Notes: generated by a model from the letters alone, not told the origin. DNA of 64,000 nt from Enterococcus diestrammenae (GCF_009933255.1 NZ_MAEI01000052.1:62001-126000), one strand, 5' to 3'; shown: positions 26,580 to 36,197, counted from the first letter of the stretch. Numbers and translations: made by a program.

Positions 26580-26881
26580 TTTCATCCCCCTTGATTCATG
26601 TATCAGTTGTGTATTTCTTTCGTGTGCTTTTCCCGGTAACTCCCTAAGTATAACTAATCCCATCCCACATGATAAGCCCTTTTAGAATCCCTTAAGTAAA
26701 TCCTCTGTACGTCTCCTTCTAATCTAGTCAAAATGATTGATACTGGCAAACCCCTTAGTTAACCAGTATACTATCCAGAAAGCAATCCTTTCCTTACTTT
26801 TATCCCCATGCAAGCAATACTTGCTATGAAAAAAAGCCCCACCTACCTATAATCAAGTCAATCGATAGAAAGGAGCTCTTC

Positions 26882-27355
26882 ATGGAATTTGGTGAACAAA
26901 TAAAAAACTTACGAATAAAAAACAACTTAACCCAAGAACAATTTGCCGAAAAATTACACGTTACTCGGCAAGCGGTATCCAATTGGGAAAACAACCGGAA
27001 TCTTCCCGATTTAGAAATGTTAATTCTAATCGCAGAAGTTTTCCAGTTATCACTTGATACTTTTATTTTAGGAGGAACCCACGTGAATACTATGACTCAA
27101 AAACTAATCAAAGATGGCAGCGAAACGAGAAGAGCAAAATTCAATTTGTTTTCGATTATCATGGGAACAATTTTGCTATGTCTCGGTTTTGCCTGTTTTC
27201 TTATCAAAGGCCTGTCTGTCGAATACATTGACGACGCAGGTATTTTACATGAAAACTTCTTTTTACTTCCTATGGGATTTATCTTTCTCTTAGCTGGCTT
27301 TACGGTATTTCTGGTATTTGCCACGAAATATTTTCTCAGTCTGCGAAAGAACTAG
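26882..27355 (+). CDS. XRE-family regulator with C-terminal membrane segments
   Basis: Residues 1-60 form a Cro/CI-type helix-turn-helix (LRIKNNLTQEQFAEKLHVTRQAVSNWENNRNLPD is the core). After a short linker, two hydrophobic segments at about residues 85-105 and 125-148 suggest membrane anchoring, a common architecture in Firmicutes. It may respond to an envelope signal. AAAGGAG lies about 8 bases before the ATG. Target genes are unknown. Confidence 0.82.
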   Translation: MEFGEQIKNLRIKNNLTQEQFAEKLHVTRQAVSNWENNRNLPDLEMLILIAEVFQLSLDTFILGGTHVNTMTQKLIKDGSETRRAKFNLFSIIMGTILLCLGFACFLIKGLSVEYIDDAGILHENFFLLPMGFIFLLAGFTVFLVFATKYFLSLRKN

Positions 27356-27449
27356 TCTTAAACCTTAAGCAAATAACTACTCAATAATGAAGCATTGATT
27401 TTCTGCTCCCGCTATTCTTGGAGGACAACTATTGCTGTTATATCGCCAA

Positions 27450-27513
27450 ACACACCAAATCCCGTGATGAACACTATTTTTTGCTCATCACGGGATTTGA
27501 TTTAGTGTTTTTT
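27450..27513 (+). terminator. Terminator after the XRE gene
   Basis: AAATCCCGTGATGA pairs with TCATCACGGGATTT; an outer AACAC/GTGTT pairing and a T-run follow. The rest of 27514-27761 shows nothing I can name. Confidence 0.8.
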
Positions 27514-27761
27514 TGAGGTGTTGGTTTTAAAATCAGGATAAACGCTATCGTTTTTTTGAAAATAGCTATGGTGCAGTATCAAGTAAATCACTCTCAAGTA
27601 GCTTATCCCCATTATTTACGATCAGAGATTCTTTATGCCACCTGTATCAATATGTTTCAATAAAAAGCGTAAGACTTGTTTGCGACTTCCTGGGCCTAAT
27701 TTCCAATGTATCGAGAATTTCTAAAAGAACGTTCTGCTTTCCCAGCTGGTTGACAAGTAGA

Positions 27762-28421
27762 TTACCTACTTTTTATGATAACCGGCTTATGATAGTCATT
27801 ATTATCAATAACCATATTCGCAATTGCTTTTGGCTGATCTGTTGCCAAATATTTCTTGAAAACTGGCAGATAGCGGGTACGATATTTTTCCATAATTTGC
27901 TCACCAGCTTTGGGAACATCCCGAGCTTCCCCCCGCAACAAAATTTCTTCAACAGAGACCTCTAGAAAAATGGCATAATCCAAGTAATTACGAATCGGTG
28001 TGCGCAATAAAAGTGCACCTTCTAACAAGAGAATGGTCTGATTATCGATAGCTATATCAATCGGCTTACGGTATTCGGCAGTCGACCAATCCAAACCTAA
28101 AATTCTCTGATGAAGCAAGCCGCGTTCTTTCAAAGGAAGTAAGATTTCAGCCACCAGTTTTTGGGCATTAAACGCGTTGTAAAAGGCATTCACCTCACTA
28201 TCTTCTTCGTCAGACCACTGAATGGTTGGCAATGGTTGGTGGAAATCGTCATAGTGGATAATCTGAACTTTTTGTCCCTGATCCTTGAGATAATCAGCCA
28301 ATTTATCGGTAAAGGTCGTCTTTCCAGAGGTATAAGCCCCATCAATTCCGATCACAGCTGGCCGCGGCAAAGCTATGATTTTTTTAGCGATTTGGGCAAA
28401 AATCATTGAATTCGAATTCAT
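27762..28421 (-). CDS. Uridine kinase-like P-loop protein
   Basis: 219 residues with the Walker A motif GIDGAYTSGKTTFTDKLA and an IHYDDFHQP segment after strand 2, as in uridine kinase/phosphoribulokinase-type enzymes. ILLLEGALLLRTPIRNYLDYAIFLEV follows. This fits a nucleoside or small-metabolite kinase, but the substrate is not evident. AGGAG precedes the ATG. Neighbouring genes give no pathway clue. Confidence 0.72.
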   Translation of the reverse strand: MNSNSMIFAQIAKKIIALPRPAVIGIDGAYTSGKTTFTDKLADYLKDQGQKVQIIHYDDFHQPLPTIQWSDEEDSEVNAFYNAFNAQKLVAEILLPLKERGLLHQRILGLDWSTAEYRKPIDIAIDNQTILLLEGALLLRTPIRNYLDYAIFLEVSVEEILLRGEARDVPKAGEQIMEKYRTRYLPVFKKYLATDQPKAIANMVIDNNDYHKPVIIKSR

Positions 28422-28615
28422 TATTTAACTCCTAGTCAGCAAAAACAACTAAAACTTCCCGCCTATTTGTTTTTACCTAATTATTTTCTTCAAAATAGTT
28501 TTTTCAACTTTGATAACAATGAGACAACTCATTGGAAAACCTTGCTTAAAATTGCTCGCATTACTCCTATTTTTCATTGCAAAAACCGTTGTCCTTCTAT
28601 GGAATCTTTCATTTA

Positions 28616-29707
28616 TCATAAGGCGTTTTCATTAGACTTGGGGGATTCCCCTTCATTTTGTCCAACTGATTTCGTCAGCTTTTTTTGAAACAATTGAAAA
28701 ATTAAGGCCATTCCTAACCCACACAGGATACCTAAAAAGTTGTTTTGAATACGAATCACACCAGCTGGTAAGATTCCTAGCAATACATAAGCTGCAGATA
28801 AAGCCCCAAAACAATTCAAAATACTCGCCCAACCATAATGAGGCGTTAACCCCAGACAAAAACCTGCCAAAGGACCTAATAAAAAGACCCACTCTCTCAG
28901 AAATAAATGTAAACATAGGACAAAAATAACTGAACCAATTGTGACGCCCACCATCCGGGAAAATCCTCGCGAAAGAATATGATGCGTCTGGGGTAATAAA
29001 AGGGACATACTGGCAAAGCCCATCCACATACTACGAGGAATTGCCAGATAGTTACCCATAGTTAAAGCAAAAGCAATTCCTAAGGCTAAACGCAACTGCC
29101 ATTGATAGGTTGCCTGTTTTAGGGAATAGCCTTTACATATATGGTGGAGTCGCCGGCTTCGGTCAGCTTGAGAATGCTTCTGAAGAAATACCAGGCCACA
29201 AAAAAGCAAGGATAAAGACACGGCACCTGTTCTCTGAAGGATTTCATGCTGCCCACTCACAGCATTACTCGTTATCAAAATATAGCTAAAGGCGTAGACA
29301 CCACCATTTCCATATTCCGGATGAGTCGTGGTCATTAACAATATGAAAGACAAACTTGCTAACTGAACAACAAAGTATAGGATGATTGGCAAGCCTGCTA
29401 AGAAGAAACTATTTATCAAATAGAGACTAGAAATCAAAAACAAAGCCAGCAGACTATCTATTATATGGTAGCCATAATTGACAAAACGGATACTCAAAAG
29501 CATACACAGGCTACCTACACCAACATAACTATTCTTTTGACCAAAGAGACTCGTAAAAATCGAGATGTAGGCAATTGCAAACAGTAATAAGAGAACACTC
29601 CGCAAAACAAGCGCAATGACGTACTGCTTTTTCTCCTGTGCAACAGATGCCCGAATATGTTGGCGAAGAACAGCTGGACTCAACTGCATTTTTTGATAAA
29701 GCGTCAT
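28616..29707 (-). CDS. FUSC-family membrane protein
   Basis: About ten hydrophobic segments arranged as two sets of membrane helices around a basic central region (KHSQADRSRRLHHICKGYS). The second half resembles the FUSC/aromatic-acid exporter module (LRLALGIAFALTMGNYLAIPRSMWMGFASMSLLLP, then RMVGVTIGSVIF). Family members are linked to export or to surface polymer modification. The ATG at 29707 follows AAGGATGA; upstream in-frame ATGs lack good sites. Function here is open. Confidence 0.7.
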   Translation of the reverse strand: MTLYQKMQLSPAVLRQHIRASVAQEKKQYVIALVLRSVLLLLFAIAYISIFTSLFGQKNSYVGVGSLCMLLSIRFVNYGYHIIDSLLALFLISSLYLINSFFLAGLPIILYFVVQLASLSFILLMTTTHPEYGNGGVYAFSYILITSNAVSGQHEILQRTGAVSLSLLFCGLVFLQKHSQADRSRRLHHICKGYSLKQATYQWQLRLALGIAFALTMGNYLAIPRSMWMGFASMSLLLPQTHHILSRGFSRMVGVTIGSVIFVLCLHLFLREWVFLLGPLAGFCLGLTPHYGWASILNCFGALSAAYVLLGILPAGVIRIQNNFLGILCGLGMALIFQLFQKKLTKSVGQNEGESPKSNENAL

Positions 29708-29794
29708 AAAATCATCCTTATTCATGAAAGTGTGTCGAGAAGTATAGCAAAAAAATGAGATCTCGGTCAACTTTCCCTCTAGGATTCTGTTAAT

Positions 29795-30772
29795 CTAATC
29801 CGCAACAGTCAAGATGATCTTACCGATATTCTGATTGTCTTCCATTCGGATATGGGCAGCTGCCACCTCTGCTAGTGAAAATTTCGTATCAATCAATGGT
29901 TTAATTCGTTGATCCTCAAAATACGGAAATACCTGTTGGATAAAGTCATGGGTAAGTTCGGCTTTATATTGATCGCTTCTTGGCGTTAGTAAGGTTCCCG
30001 TTAACTGAATACATTTTGACATCAATTGAAATAAGTCAACTTGCTCAACGAATTGTCCACCCAAAATACCAATTAACACCCAACGGCCACCGGTTTTAAT
30101 ACTCTTTAAATTCTTTTGCCAATAGGAGGCCCCAATAAAATCTAAAATTAAGTCCACGCCTTGACCCTTCGTTGCCTGTAAGACCCGCTGATCAAAGTCT
30201 TCATCATGATAATTAATTAACACATCTGCCCCTAATTGCTTTGCTACTTCAAGTTTCCTCTCGCTACCAGCCGTGACAATCACGGTTGCATCCGTCAGTT
30301 GTTTCGCTAATTGGATTGCTGCAGTGCCCACCCCGCTAGCAGCTGCATGGATAAGGACCGTCTCCTTTCTTTTTAGCTGACCAATCCAAAATAAGGTTTG
30401 ATAAGCGGTCAAGAATACTTCTGGAATCGCCGCAGCTTCCGCAAAAGAGAGCGACTCCGGAATTTTCATTGCTCGTTGGGCTGGCATCACTACATATTCG
30501 GCATACCCACCACCGTTTACTAATCCCATTACAAAATCACCTTCGGCAAAATCGGATTGATTACTATCGACTACCACTCCAGCTACTTCCACACCTAAAA
30601 TGTCACTTGGCAAATAAGCTACCTTCCCTTGACGGCCTAAAATGTCCGTTCGATTAATTGCAGCTGCTTTGGTTTGGATTAAGATTTCACCGACACCCGG
30701 TTTAGGAATTGCTACCTCTGCTAATTGTAATTGCTCAGGACCGCCTGCTTTTTTAACGGTAATTGCCTTCAT
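29795..30772 (-). CDS. Zinc-independent MDR-family NAD(P)H quinone oxidoreductase
   Basis: 325 residues with the GroES-like N-terminal domain (MKAITVKKAGGPEQLQLAEV, INRTDILGRQG) and a Rossmann domain (HAAASGVGTAAIQLAKQL). It lacks the cysteine ligands of zinc alcohol dehydrogenases and fits the PIG3/quinone oxidoreductase group, which reduces quinones or enones with NAD(P)H. It is apparently monocistronic. Confidence 0.88.
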   Translation of the reverse strand: MKAITVKKAGGPEQLQLAEVAIPKPGVGEILIQTKAAAINRTDILGRQGKVAYLPSDILGVEVAGVVVDSNQSDFAEGDFVMGLVNGGGYAEYVVMPAQRAMKIPESLSFAEAAAIPEVFLTAYQTLFWIGQLKRKETVLIHAAASGVGTAAIQLAKQLTDATVIVTAGSERKLEVAKQLGADVLINYHDEDFDQRVLQATKGQGVDLILDFIGASYWQKNLKSIKTGGRWVLIGILGGQFVEQVDLFQLMSKCIQLTGTLLTPRSDQYKAELTHDFIQQVFPYFEDQRIKPLIDTKFSLAEVAAAHIRMEDNQNIGKIILTVAD

Positions 30773-30927
30773 TCTTTTCTACTCCTTCTATAGTTTATTT
30801 TCATCCAAAAAATAGTGTGTCTAGCTCTCTGTGTCGTACCTAATTAGTTATTCCACTGTTTTCGTCCTCGTTGATTACCTCTTCTTAAATTAATTACAAA
30901 CAATTCCTGCTCTAAGCTAGCTGTTAT

Positions 30928-31029
30928 TTAAGACCGGTCTTTCAACCACCATTCATATAGTTGAAGTTCTAGGAGCACTCCTTCCTTGATGAATAATGTT
31001 AAAAAGCGTTGTTCACTTTTTTCAAACAT
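30928..31029 (-). CDS. Possible 33-residue small protein
   Basis: A short frame starting ATG at 31029 has GGAGGG six bases upstream and encodes MFEKSEQRFLTLF followed by an amphipathic Leu/Glu/Trp-rich tail ending WWLKDRS. It begins right after the terminator of the deaminase gene. No family is recognised; it could be an unannotated peptide or a chance frame. Confidence 0.35.
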   Translation of the reverse strand: MFEKSEQRFLTLFIKEGVLLELQLYEWWLKDRS

Positions 31030-31041
31030 AGCTATCCCTCC

Positions 31042-31083
31042 AAAAATAAAGCCGCAATCCCACAAATAGATGTAGGATTGCAG
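31042..31083 (-). terminator. Terminator of the deaminase gene
   Basis: GCAATCC/GGATTGC stem with ACA/TGT extension, T-rich tail on the minus strand, 70 bases past the stop codon. Confidence 0.6.
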
Positions 31084-31153
31084 TTTATAGAGATAATAGA
31101 TATTTGTTTGTCTAATTTTCTACAAATATACACGATTTCAATACGAATGGCTC

Positions 31154-31606
31154 CTATTCATCGTGACGAGTAAAGTACCCTTTTATATCATCAATCATGA
31201 AATCTGAAACTAATTTAACCTCATGTATGTATGCACCTGCTTCCAATACTTCCCTACACGAAATAAAAGACCAGTTTTGTTCCTTTCCTCTGAAATTTGA
31301 GTTATTAGCGAAGACAATACCCTCAACTCCAGCCCATACTGCCGCGGAACTACAAAGCGGACACGGTTCAAATGTAGAGTATAACCAATACTCTTTAGGC
31401 AGCTCACTAGTGCCAAGTTGCTGACAGGCTTTTCGAATGGCATTCACTTCTGCATGAGCAGTTGGATCATGATCGTCTGCTACAGTAGTTTCACCAATCG
31501 AAAAGATTTCACCTTTAGAATTCACGACGGCTGCTTGAATTGAATGTAGATTCCACTGACGTTTAATCAATTGAGACATAATTTGCTTACTTGGATGTTG
31601 TACCAT
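31154..31606 (-). CDS. Nucleoside/cytidine deaminase-like zinc enzyme
   Basis: 150 residues with the deaminase zinc site: HAEVNAI (catalytic His and Glu) and PCPLCSSA (two Cys ligands). The overall pattern fits CMP/dCMP or guanine-type deaminases rather than TadA, since the tRNA-binding tail is not obvious. AAAGGAGA lies about 7 bases before the ATG at 31606. Substrate unknown. Confidence 0.82.
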   Translation of the reverse strand: MVQHPSKQIMSQLIKRQWNLHSIQAAVVNSKGEIFSIGETTVADDHDPTAHAEVNAIRKACQQLGTSELPKEYWLYSTFEPCPLCSSAAVWAGVEGIVFANNSNFRGKEQNWSFISCREVLEAGAYIHEVKLVSDFMIDDIKGYFTRHDE

Positions 31607-31814
31607 TTTGAAATCTCCTTTCATAATTACACAATAGAAAGTTATACTTTAAGTTTAGTGTTAAAGTGATTTGATTCTCTTGAATAGTAACTGTCCATCT
31701 TTTTAAAACTTTTAGATACACTTCTCTGTCGCTCTTGTTCATTTGTTTGTAACTGTTTAGCTTAATCGCTACATTATTTTTCGATTGTTTTTATTGGAAA
31801 CCTCAAAAACCGCA

Positions 31815-32294
31815 TCATTTATGATACGGTTCCCCATGATTAATCCGCATTGCCCGGTAAATCTGTTCCACCAAGATTAAACGCATCAATTGGTGGGGAT
31901 ACGTCATTTTTCCAAAACTGATTTGGCTGTTACTTCGTTTTATTACGGCTGGGCTCAAACCGAGCGAGCCACCAATCACAAAAACCAGTTGGCTTTTTCC
32001 TTGGATACCTAGCTGATCGATTTGATGGGCAAAGTCTTCGCTAGAGGGATTTTGGCCTTCGATGGCTAGCGCATAGACGTATTCCCCCTCTTTGATTTTG
32101 GCTAGGATACGGTCGCCTTCTTTTTCTTTGACTTGCATCATTTGGGCATCACTAAGATTTTCAGGCGCTTTCTCGTCGGGAACTTCTACTAGTTGGATCT
32201 TTGCATAAGCACCGAGGCGTTTGACATATTCATTGATCCCTTGAACGAGGTATTTTTCTTTAAGTTTACCGACAGAAATGATTTTGATATTCAT
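31815..32294 (-). CDS. rlmH: 23S rRNA (pseudouridine1915-N3)-methyltransferase
   Basis: SPOUT-class methyltransferase of 159 residues that modifies pseudouridine 1915 in helix 69 of 23S rRNA. It shows [14 protein letters not shown], the knot motif [13 protein letters not shown] and the C-terminus [26 protein letters not shown], all diagnostic. It diverges from htrA, with the DnaA-box region between. Confidence 0.97.
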   Translation of the reverse strand: MNIKIISVGKLKEKYLVQGINEYVKRLGAYAKIQLVEVPDEKAPENLSDAQMMQVKEKEGDRILAKIKEGEYVYALAIEGQNPSSEDFAHQIDQLGIQGKSQLVFVIGGSLGLSPAVIKRSNSQISFGKMTYPHQLMRLILVEQIYRAMRINHGEPYHK

Positions 32295-32351
32295 GTGCCT
32301 ATCCTTTCTATGAGGAAGTTCTCCTCAACTTGTTGATAACTATCTATGAGT

Positions 32352-32499
32352 TTACCACAGTTTTTATCCACATTTGCAGGATTGTTAGAATTCTAGCTGG
32401 ATTTTTCAGGTCTGTAAAATTAGGCTTTTGGATACGAACAATAGTTCTCCACAAATTTATACACATTTTACACAGGGTGTGGATAAATCTGTGGATAGT
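32352..32499. promoter_or_regulatory. Cluster of DnaA boxes between rlmH and htrA
   Basis: Perfect TTATCCACA sites lie at 32365-32373 (+) and 32479-32487 (-). TTATACACA is at 32458-32466 and TTTTACACA at 32467-32475. One-mismatch sites are at 32446-32454 (TTCTCCACA) and 32491-32499 (reverse of CTATCCACA); a two-mismatch site is at 32352-32360. dnaA and dnaN are not in the window. It may be a DnaA titration or regulatory locus, or part of an origin-like region. The remaining 32500-32787 holds the htrA promoter region. Confidence 0.7.
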
Positions 32500-32787
32500 T
32501 TTCCCCAGCTTTCGCTACTTTGTAACGGAAATGTTGTTTTAAAACAGAACTCGCGTATTTCATTCACAAATTTGCTCTAAATTGGGAAACGGCCATTTAA
32601 TTTTTCATGAATCACTATTTTTTTCAGCATGGTTCGTTCATATTTTTTTCAAAGTCTCCCGTTAGACTAAAGGCAGAGGTTGAGACTATACTAGAACTAG
32701 AGCAATCATTCAATTACTCCGTCTCAGCTATGAATGACAGGTAAGATGCAACACAAAGTGAATGACCTATATTGAGGAGGATACATC

Positions 32788-34089
32788 ATGGAACAACGTA
32801 AAAAAACTAAAGGTACAGGCAAACGCTTCTTAACAGGTTTACTTGGTGGAGTTGTCGGTGGCTTTTTGGTAATCGGAGGCTTCTATTTAGCAAATGGCTC
32901 GACGCTTGCACCAACATCCAACAATAGCACCACCAGCAATACGAACAACAGCAAACAAACGCAAGTCTCTAATGTGAAGGTGGATGTGGATTCAGATATC
33001 ACGAAGGCAGTGGAAAAAGTCCAAGGCGCAGTTGTTTCCGTCATCAACTTACAAAAGCAACAACAATCCAGTAACAATCCTTGGGGGGATCTTTTCGGAC
33101 AAGCGCAAGATGAAGATACCCAAGGCTCTGACAGCAATGATAACAGTGACTTAGTGGAAGCCAGTGAAGGCTCTGGTGTCATCTACAAAAAAGATGGCGA
33201 CTATGCTTATGTCGTGACCAACAACCACGTAGTCGATGGCTCCAATGGGTTGGAAGTCGTTATGAATGATGGCACAAAAATTTCTGGTGAATTACTAGGC
33301 ACGGATGCGGTGACTGACTTAGCTGTCATCCGGATTTCTTCTAAAGATGTGGATGAAGTCGCAACATTTGGTGATTCGGATGCCTTGAAAGTCGGTGAGC
33401 CAGCGATTGCCATTGGTTCGCCATTAGGTTCGCAATACGCAAACTCGGTAACTTCTGGGATTATTTCTTCCGTGAACCGACCAATTGCTGATACCTCAAC
33501 TGGTGTCAATATCAGTGCCATTCAAACAGATGCAGCGATTAACCCTGGGAACTCTGGTGGCCCATTAATCAATGCTGGCGGACAAGTCATCGGGATTAAC
33601 TCAAGTAAAATCGCCACCACGCAAACGGAAAGTTCCGATATTTCTGTTGAGGGGATGGGCTTTGCGATTCCTAGTAACGATGTGGTAACCATCATCAATC
33701 AACTAGAAGCTGACGGGAAAGTGACTCGTCCAGCACTAGGAATTTACATGGTTGATCTATCTTCTGTTACTTCTCAACAACAAGAACAAATTCTCGGTGT
33801 ACCAACTAGCGTCAAGAGTGGGGTCGTCATTACCCAAGTCTCCCCTGCGACACCAGCAGAAAAAGCTGGTTTGAAACAATACGACGTCATTACCAAAGTT
33901 GATGACAAGGAAATCACCAGCACCACTGATTTGCAGTCTGTCCTTTACACCAAGAAAGTCGGTGACAGCATCACGGTGACTTACTACCGCGGTGACAAAG
34001 AAGAGACAGCTAAAATCGATTTAACCATCGATAGCACCGTCTTAAATCAAGACAACAACACTAACAGCAATAACCAAGGCAACAACTAA
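32788..34089 (+). CDS. htrA: HtrA/DegP-type surface serine protease
   Basis: Quality-control protease for misfolded exported proteins. A basic N-terminus and one transmembrane helix (about residues 14-35) anchor it, followed by a Ser/Thr/Asn linker. The trypsin-like domain has His147 (TNNHVV), Asp177 (TDLAVI) and Ser256 (GNSGGPL). One PDZ domain covers about residues 310-410, and an Asn-rich tail ends the protein. GAGGAGG is upstream of the ATG at 32788. Single copy PDZ is usual in Gram-positives. Confidence 0.96.
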   Translation: MEQRKKTKGTGKRFLTGLLGGVVGGFLVIGGFYLANGSTLAPTSNNSTTSNTNNSKQTQVSNVKVDVDSDITKAVEKVQGAVVSVINLQKQQQSSNNPWGDLFGQAQDEDTQGSDSNDNSDLVEASEGSGVIYKKDGDYAYVVTNNHVVDGSNGLEVVMNDGTKISGELLGTDAVTDLAVIRISSKDVDEVATFGDSDALKVGEPAIAIGSPLGSQYANSVTSGIISSVNRPIADTSTGVNISAIQTDAAINPGNSGGPLINAGGQVIGINSSKIATTQTESSDISVEGMGFAIPSNDVVTIINQLEADGKVTRPALGIYMVDLSSVTSQQQEQILGVPTSVKSGVVITQVSPATPAEKAGLKQYDVITKVDDKEITSTTDLQSVLYTKKVGDSITVTYYRGDKEETAKIDLTIDSTVLNQDNNTNSNNQGNN

Positions 34090-34102
34090 TCAACTAACAG
34101 GA

Positions 34103-34154
34103 CACCCCCTAGCCTACTGCAGAATATTGCAAGAGGCTAGGGGGTGATTTTTTT
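34103..34154 (+). terminator. Terminator of htrA
   Basis: CACCCCCTAGCC pairs with GGCTAGGGGGTG, followed by seven Ts. Confidence 0.88.
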
Positions 34155-34156
34155 CA

Positions 34157-34198
34157 ATAAAAGAGCAGCTCTGATTTTAAAAATCAAGAGCTGCTCTC
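34157..34198 (-). terminator. Terminator of ytpR
   Basis: AGAGCAGCTCT/AGAGCTGCTCT arms with a T-run on the minus strand. It lies back to back with the htrA terminator. Confidence 0.75.
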
Positions 34199-34219
34199 CG
34201 CTTTTCTAAGTCTAGCAAA

Positions 34220-34840
34220 TTAATTTGCTGAGCCTACTGCAAATGCTTCTCCCACGACGGCATCTTCTGGTAAGACGAGGATGCCTTTTTTCTCAGGGGC
34301 ATTAGACAAATGAAGTTCTCTAGCGGAGCAAATCATTCCATAACTTTCCACTCCACGAAGGACGCCAGGCCAGATTAGCATCCCATCTGGCATCATAGCC
34401 CCCGGTTTTGCTACTACCACTTTTTGGCCGGCAGCAATATTGGCGGCACCACAAACGATTTGGAGGACTTCGCCATTGTCCACTTCCGTTTCAGTGATGT
34501 GGAGGTGGTCACTGTCGGGATGTTCGATGCAAGTTTTGACATAGCCAACCACAAATTTAGGTGCTTCGGTTGTTGGCAATTGAATATCATGGAAACCAGA
34601 AAGTTGCAGTTGTTGATTGAGTAGTTGGATTTGAGCTTCAGTTGGATACACTTGTCCTTTTCCTGCTAACGTCATAAAGTCTGATAGCTGGAAGAAATTT
34701 AACCCGACCAACGTCCCTTCACTATTTTTGATAACAGCGATATTAAATTTACGTTCGACGCTTTGTTCCAATCCTTTGTCGTCAGCAGCAATCACAAGTA
34801 GCGTGTCACCTACTTGTTGGGGATTGTATGAATAGATCAA
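34220..34840 (-). CDS. ytpR: YtpR-family tRNA-binding domain protein
   Basis: 206 residues: an N-terminal DUF4479-like region followed by an EMAP/Phe-tRNA synthetase beta-type tRNA-binding domain (VGYVKTCIEHPDSDHLHITETEVD, IVCGAANIAAGQKVVVA, YGMICSARELHL). Cellular role is not established. Start is TTG at 34840 with AGGAGG 8 bases upstream. It is downstream of the stress-protein and thioredoxin-like genes on the same strand, but a terminator at 35033-35070 separates it from them. Confidence 0.88.
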   Translation of the reverse strand: MIYSYNPQQVGDTLLVIAADDKGLEQSVERKFNIAVIKNSEGTLVGLNFFQLSDFMTLAGKGQVYPTEAQIQLLNQQLQLSGFHDIQLPTTEAPKFVVGYVKTCIEHPDSDHLHITETEVDNGEVLQIVCGAANIAAGQKVVVAKPGAMMPDGMLIWPGVLRGVESYGMICSARELHLSNAPEKKGILVLPEDAVVGEAFAVGSAN

Positions 34841-35032
34841 AATGATGACCTCCTAATAACGGTTTTGTAAAAACACACAACTTGTATCATATCAGAAACG
34901 GTGCCAAACTTCACGTCAAAAATATTTTTTTAATCCGTCTCATGGCTGAGATGGAGGGCTATCATTAGCTACCAGTAACCTCAGATTTGCGAACTGTCGG
35001 CCTTAAGAAAGGCTAAGGGAGCTCAGCTAGCT

Positions 35033-35070
35033 CAAAAAAACCGTAAGCTTTCTTTAAAAAAGCTCACGGT
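35033..35070 (-). terminator. Terminator of the universal stress protein gene
   Basis: ACCGTGAGC and GCTTACGGT arms followed by seven Ts on the minus strand. Confidence 0.75.
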
Positions 35071-35130
35071 CACAGCTGGGATTCGAAAAACAGGATGAAT
35101 TCCCACTAGGCCAAGGGTAGGTCGGCCGTA

Positions 35131-35583
35131 TTATGCTTCTTCTGACACCACTAACACATCACAAGGCGCTTGACGAATGACATAGCTTGCCACGCTTCCT
35201 GTCATAAAACGTTCCACAGCATTTAATCCGGATTGCCCCACCATGACTAAATCAATGTGGTATTTTTTAGGCAAATCCCGGGCCATCGCTTGTTTAGCAG
35301 AGCCATAAGTGAGAATGCCTTCGATATTGGTAAAATCATGTTCGCGGGCATAGGTTTTGCAAGTCTCGAGCAACTCCTTAGCACTTTCCGTTTCTTGATC
35401 CATGATACTTTGGTTGATTTCCCCGTAGCCCAGCATCGGGGTAATTTGTTGTTGAACCACGTTGGCAACATAGACTTTCCCGTTGTTTCGGCGCGCTACC
35501 TCGATTGCTTTGACAAAGGCTTGCTGTGCCTGATCCGAACCATCGACACCAACTAAAATATTTTTATATTCTTGTGATTCCAT
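35131..35583 (-). CDS. Universal stress protein (UspA family)
   Basis: 150 residues with NILVGVDGSDQAQQAF at the start and the ATP-binding pattern G-2X-G-9X-GS in VGQSGLNAVERFMTGSVAS, which marks the nucleotide-binding Usp subgroup. The ATG at 35583 follows AAGGAGGG. It is 69 bases downstream of the thioredoxin-like gene and probably co-transcribed with it. Target processes are unknown. Confidence 0.92.
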   Translation of the reverse strand: MESQEYKNILVGVDGSDQAQQAFVKAIEVARRNNGKVYVANVVQQQITPMLGYGEINQSIMDQETESAKELLETCKTYAREHDFTNIEGILTYGSAKQAMARDLPKKYHIDLVMVGQSGLNAVERFMTGSVASYVIRQAPCDVLVVSEEA

Positions 35584-35652
35584 CTTGTTCCCTCCTTTTT
35601 TGATTCCTTCATAACGGAGCAACCATCCCTCCGCAAAACTCACTGGATAAAC

Positions 35653-35976
35653 CTAGGCTTGCGCGGGTAAACTCTTCAAAAAGGTTTCGATTTCTTCTTT
35701 AGTTTTTCGGTCTTTGTTTACCAAACGACCAAGTTCTTGCCCTTCATCGGTAACCACAAAACTAGGAATCCCAAAAATGCTCCATTCTGCAGCCACATCG
35801 ATAAACTTGTCCCGATCAACTTCGATAAAAGTATACTCCGGAAAATCAGCAGCAATCTCCGGCATGAAAGGTTTGATAAAATGGCAATCCCCGCACCAAC
35901 TAGCGGTAAAGAAAAATACGTTCCGCCCTTTTTTGACATAGCCTGCCAATTCTTCCAAACTATTAGGTATAATCAT
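35653..35976 (-). CDS. Thioredoxin-like protein with WCGDC active site
   Basis: 107 residues with a thioredoxin fold. The redox pair is Cys28 and Cys31 in SWCGDCHFIKP, and FGIPSFVV supplies the cis-Pro loop. The WCGDC core differs from the canonical WCGPC and suggests altered redox potential. No signal peptide. Probably in an operon with the stress protein that follows. Confidence 0.85.
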   Translation of the reverse strand: MIIPNSLEELAGYVKKGRNVFFFTASWCGDCHFIKPFMPEIAADFPEYTFIEVDRDKFIDVAAEWSIFGIPSFVVTDEGQELGRLVNKDRKTKEEIETFLKSLPAQA

Positions 35977-36155
35977 TTGTTTGCCTACTTTCTACAATAT
36001 TCTTCCTTAATTATACACCTTTTTAACTAGGAGACAAAAAGTGCGGGTTAACAAAACCAATGGGCTTGTTATTTCTCAAAAAATGGGTTGTGGATTACCA
36101 TACGCTCCCCTCATCCTATCAATCGAGGGTTCTTTTCCCCCAACAGCCACTCTTC

Positions 36156-36192
36156 AAAAAAACTCTGACAGCATTCCTGTCAGAGTTTTTGT
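36156..36192 (-). terminator. Terminator of pepA
   Basis: AAAACTCTGACAG pairs with CTGTCAGAGTTTT, with T-rich flanks. Confidence 0.85.
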
Positions 36193-36197
36193 CTTCT

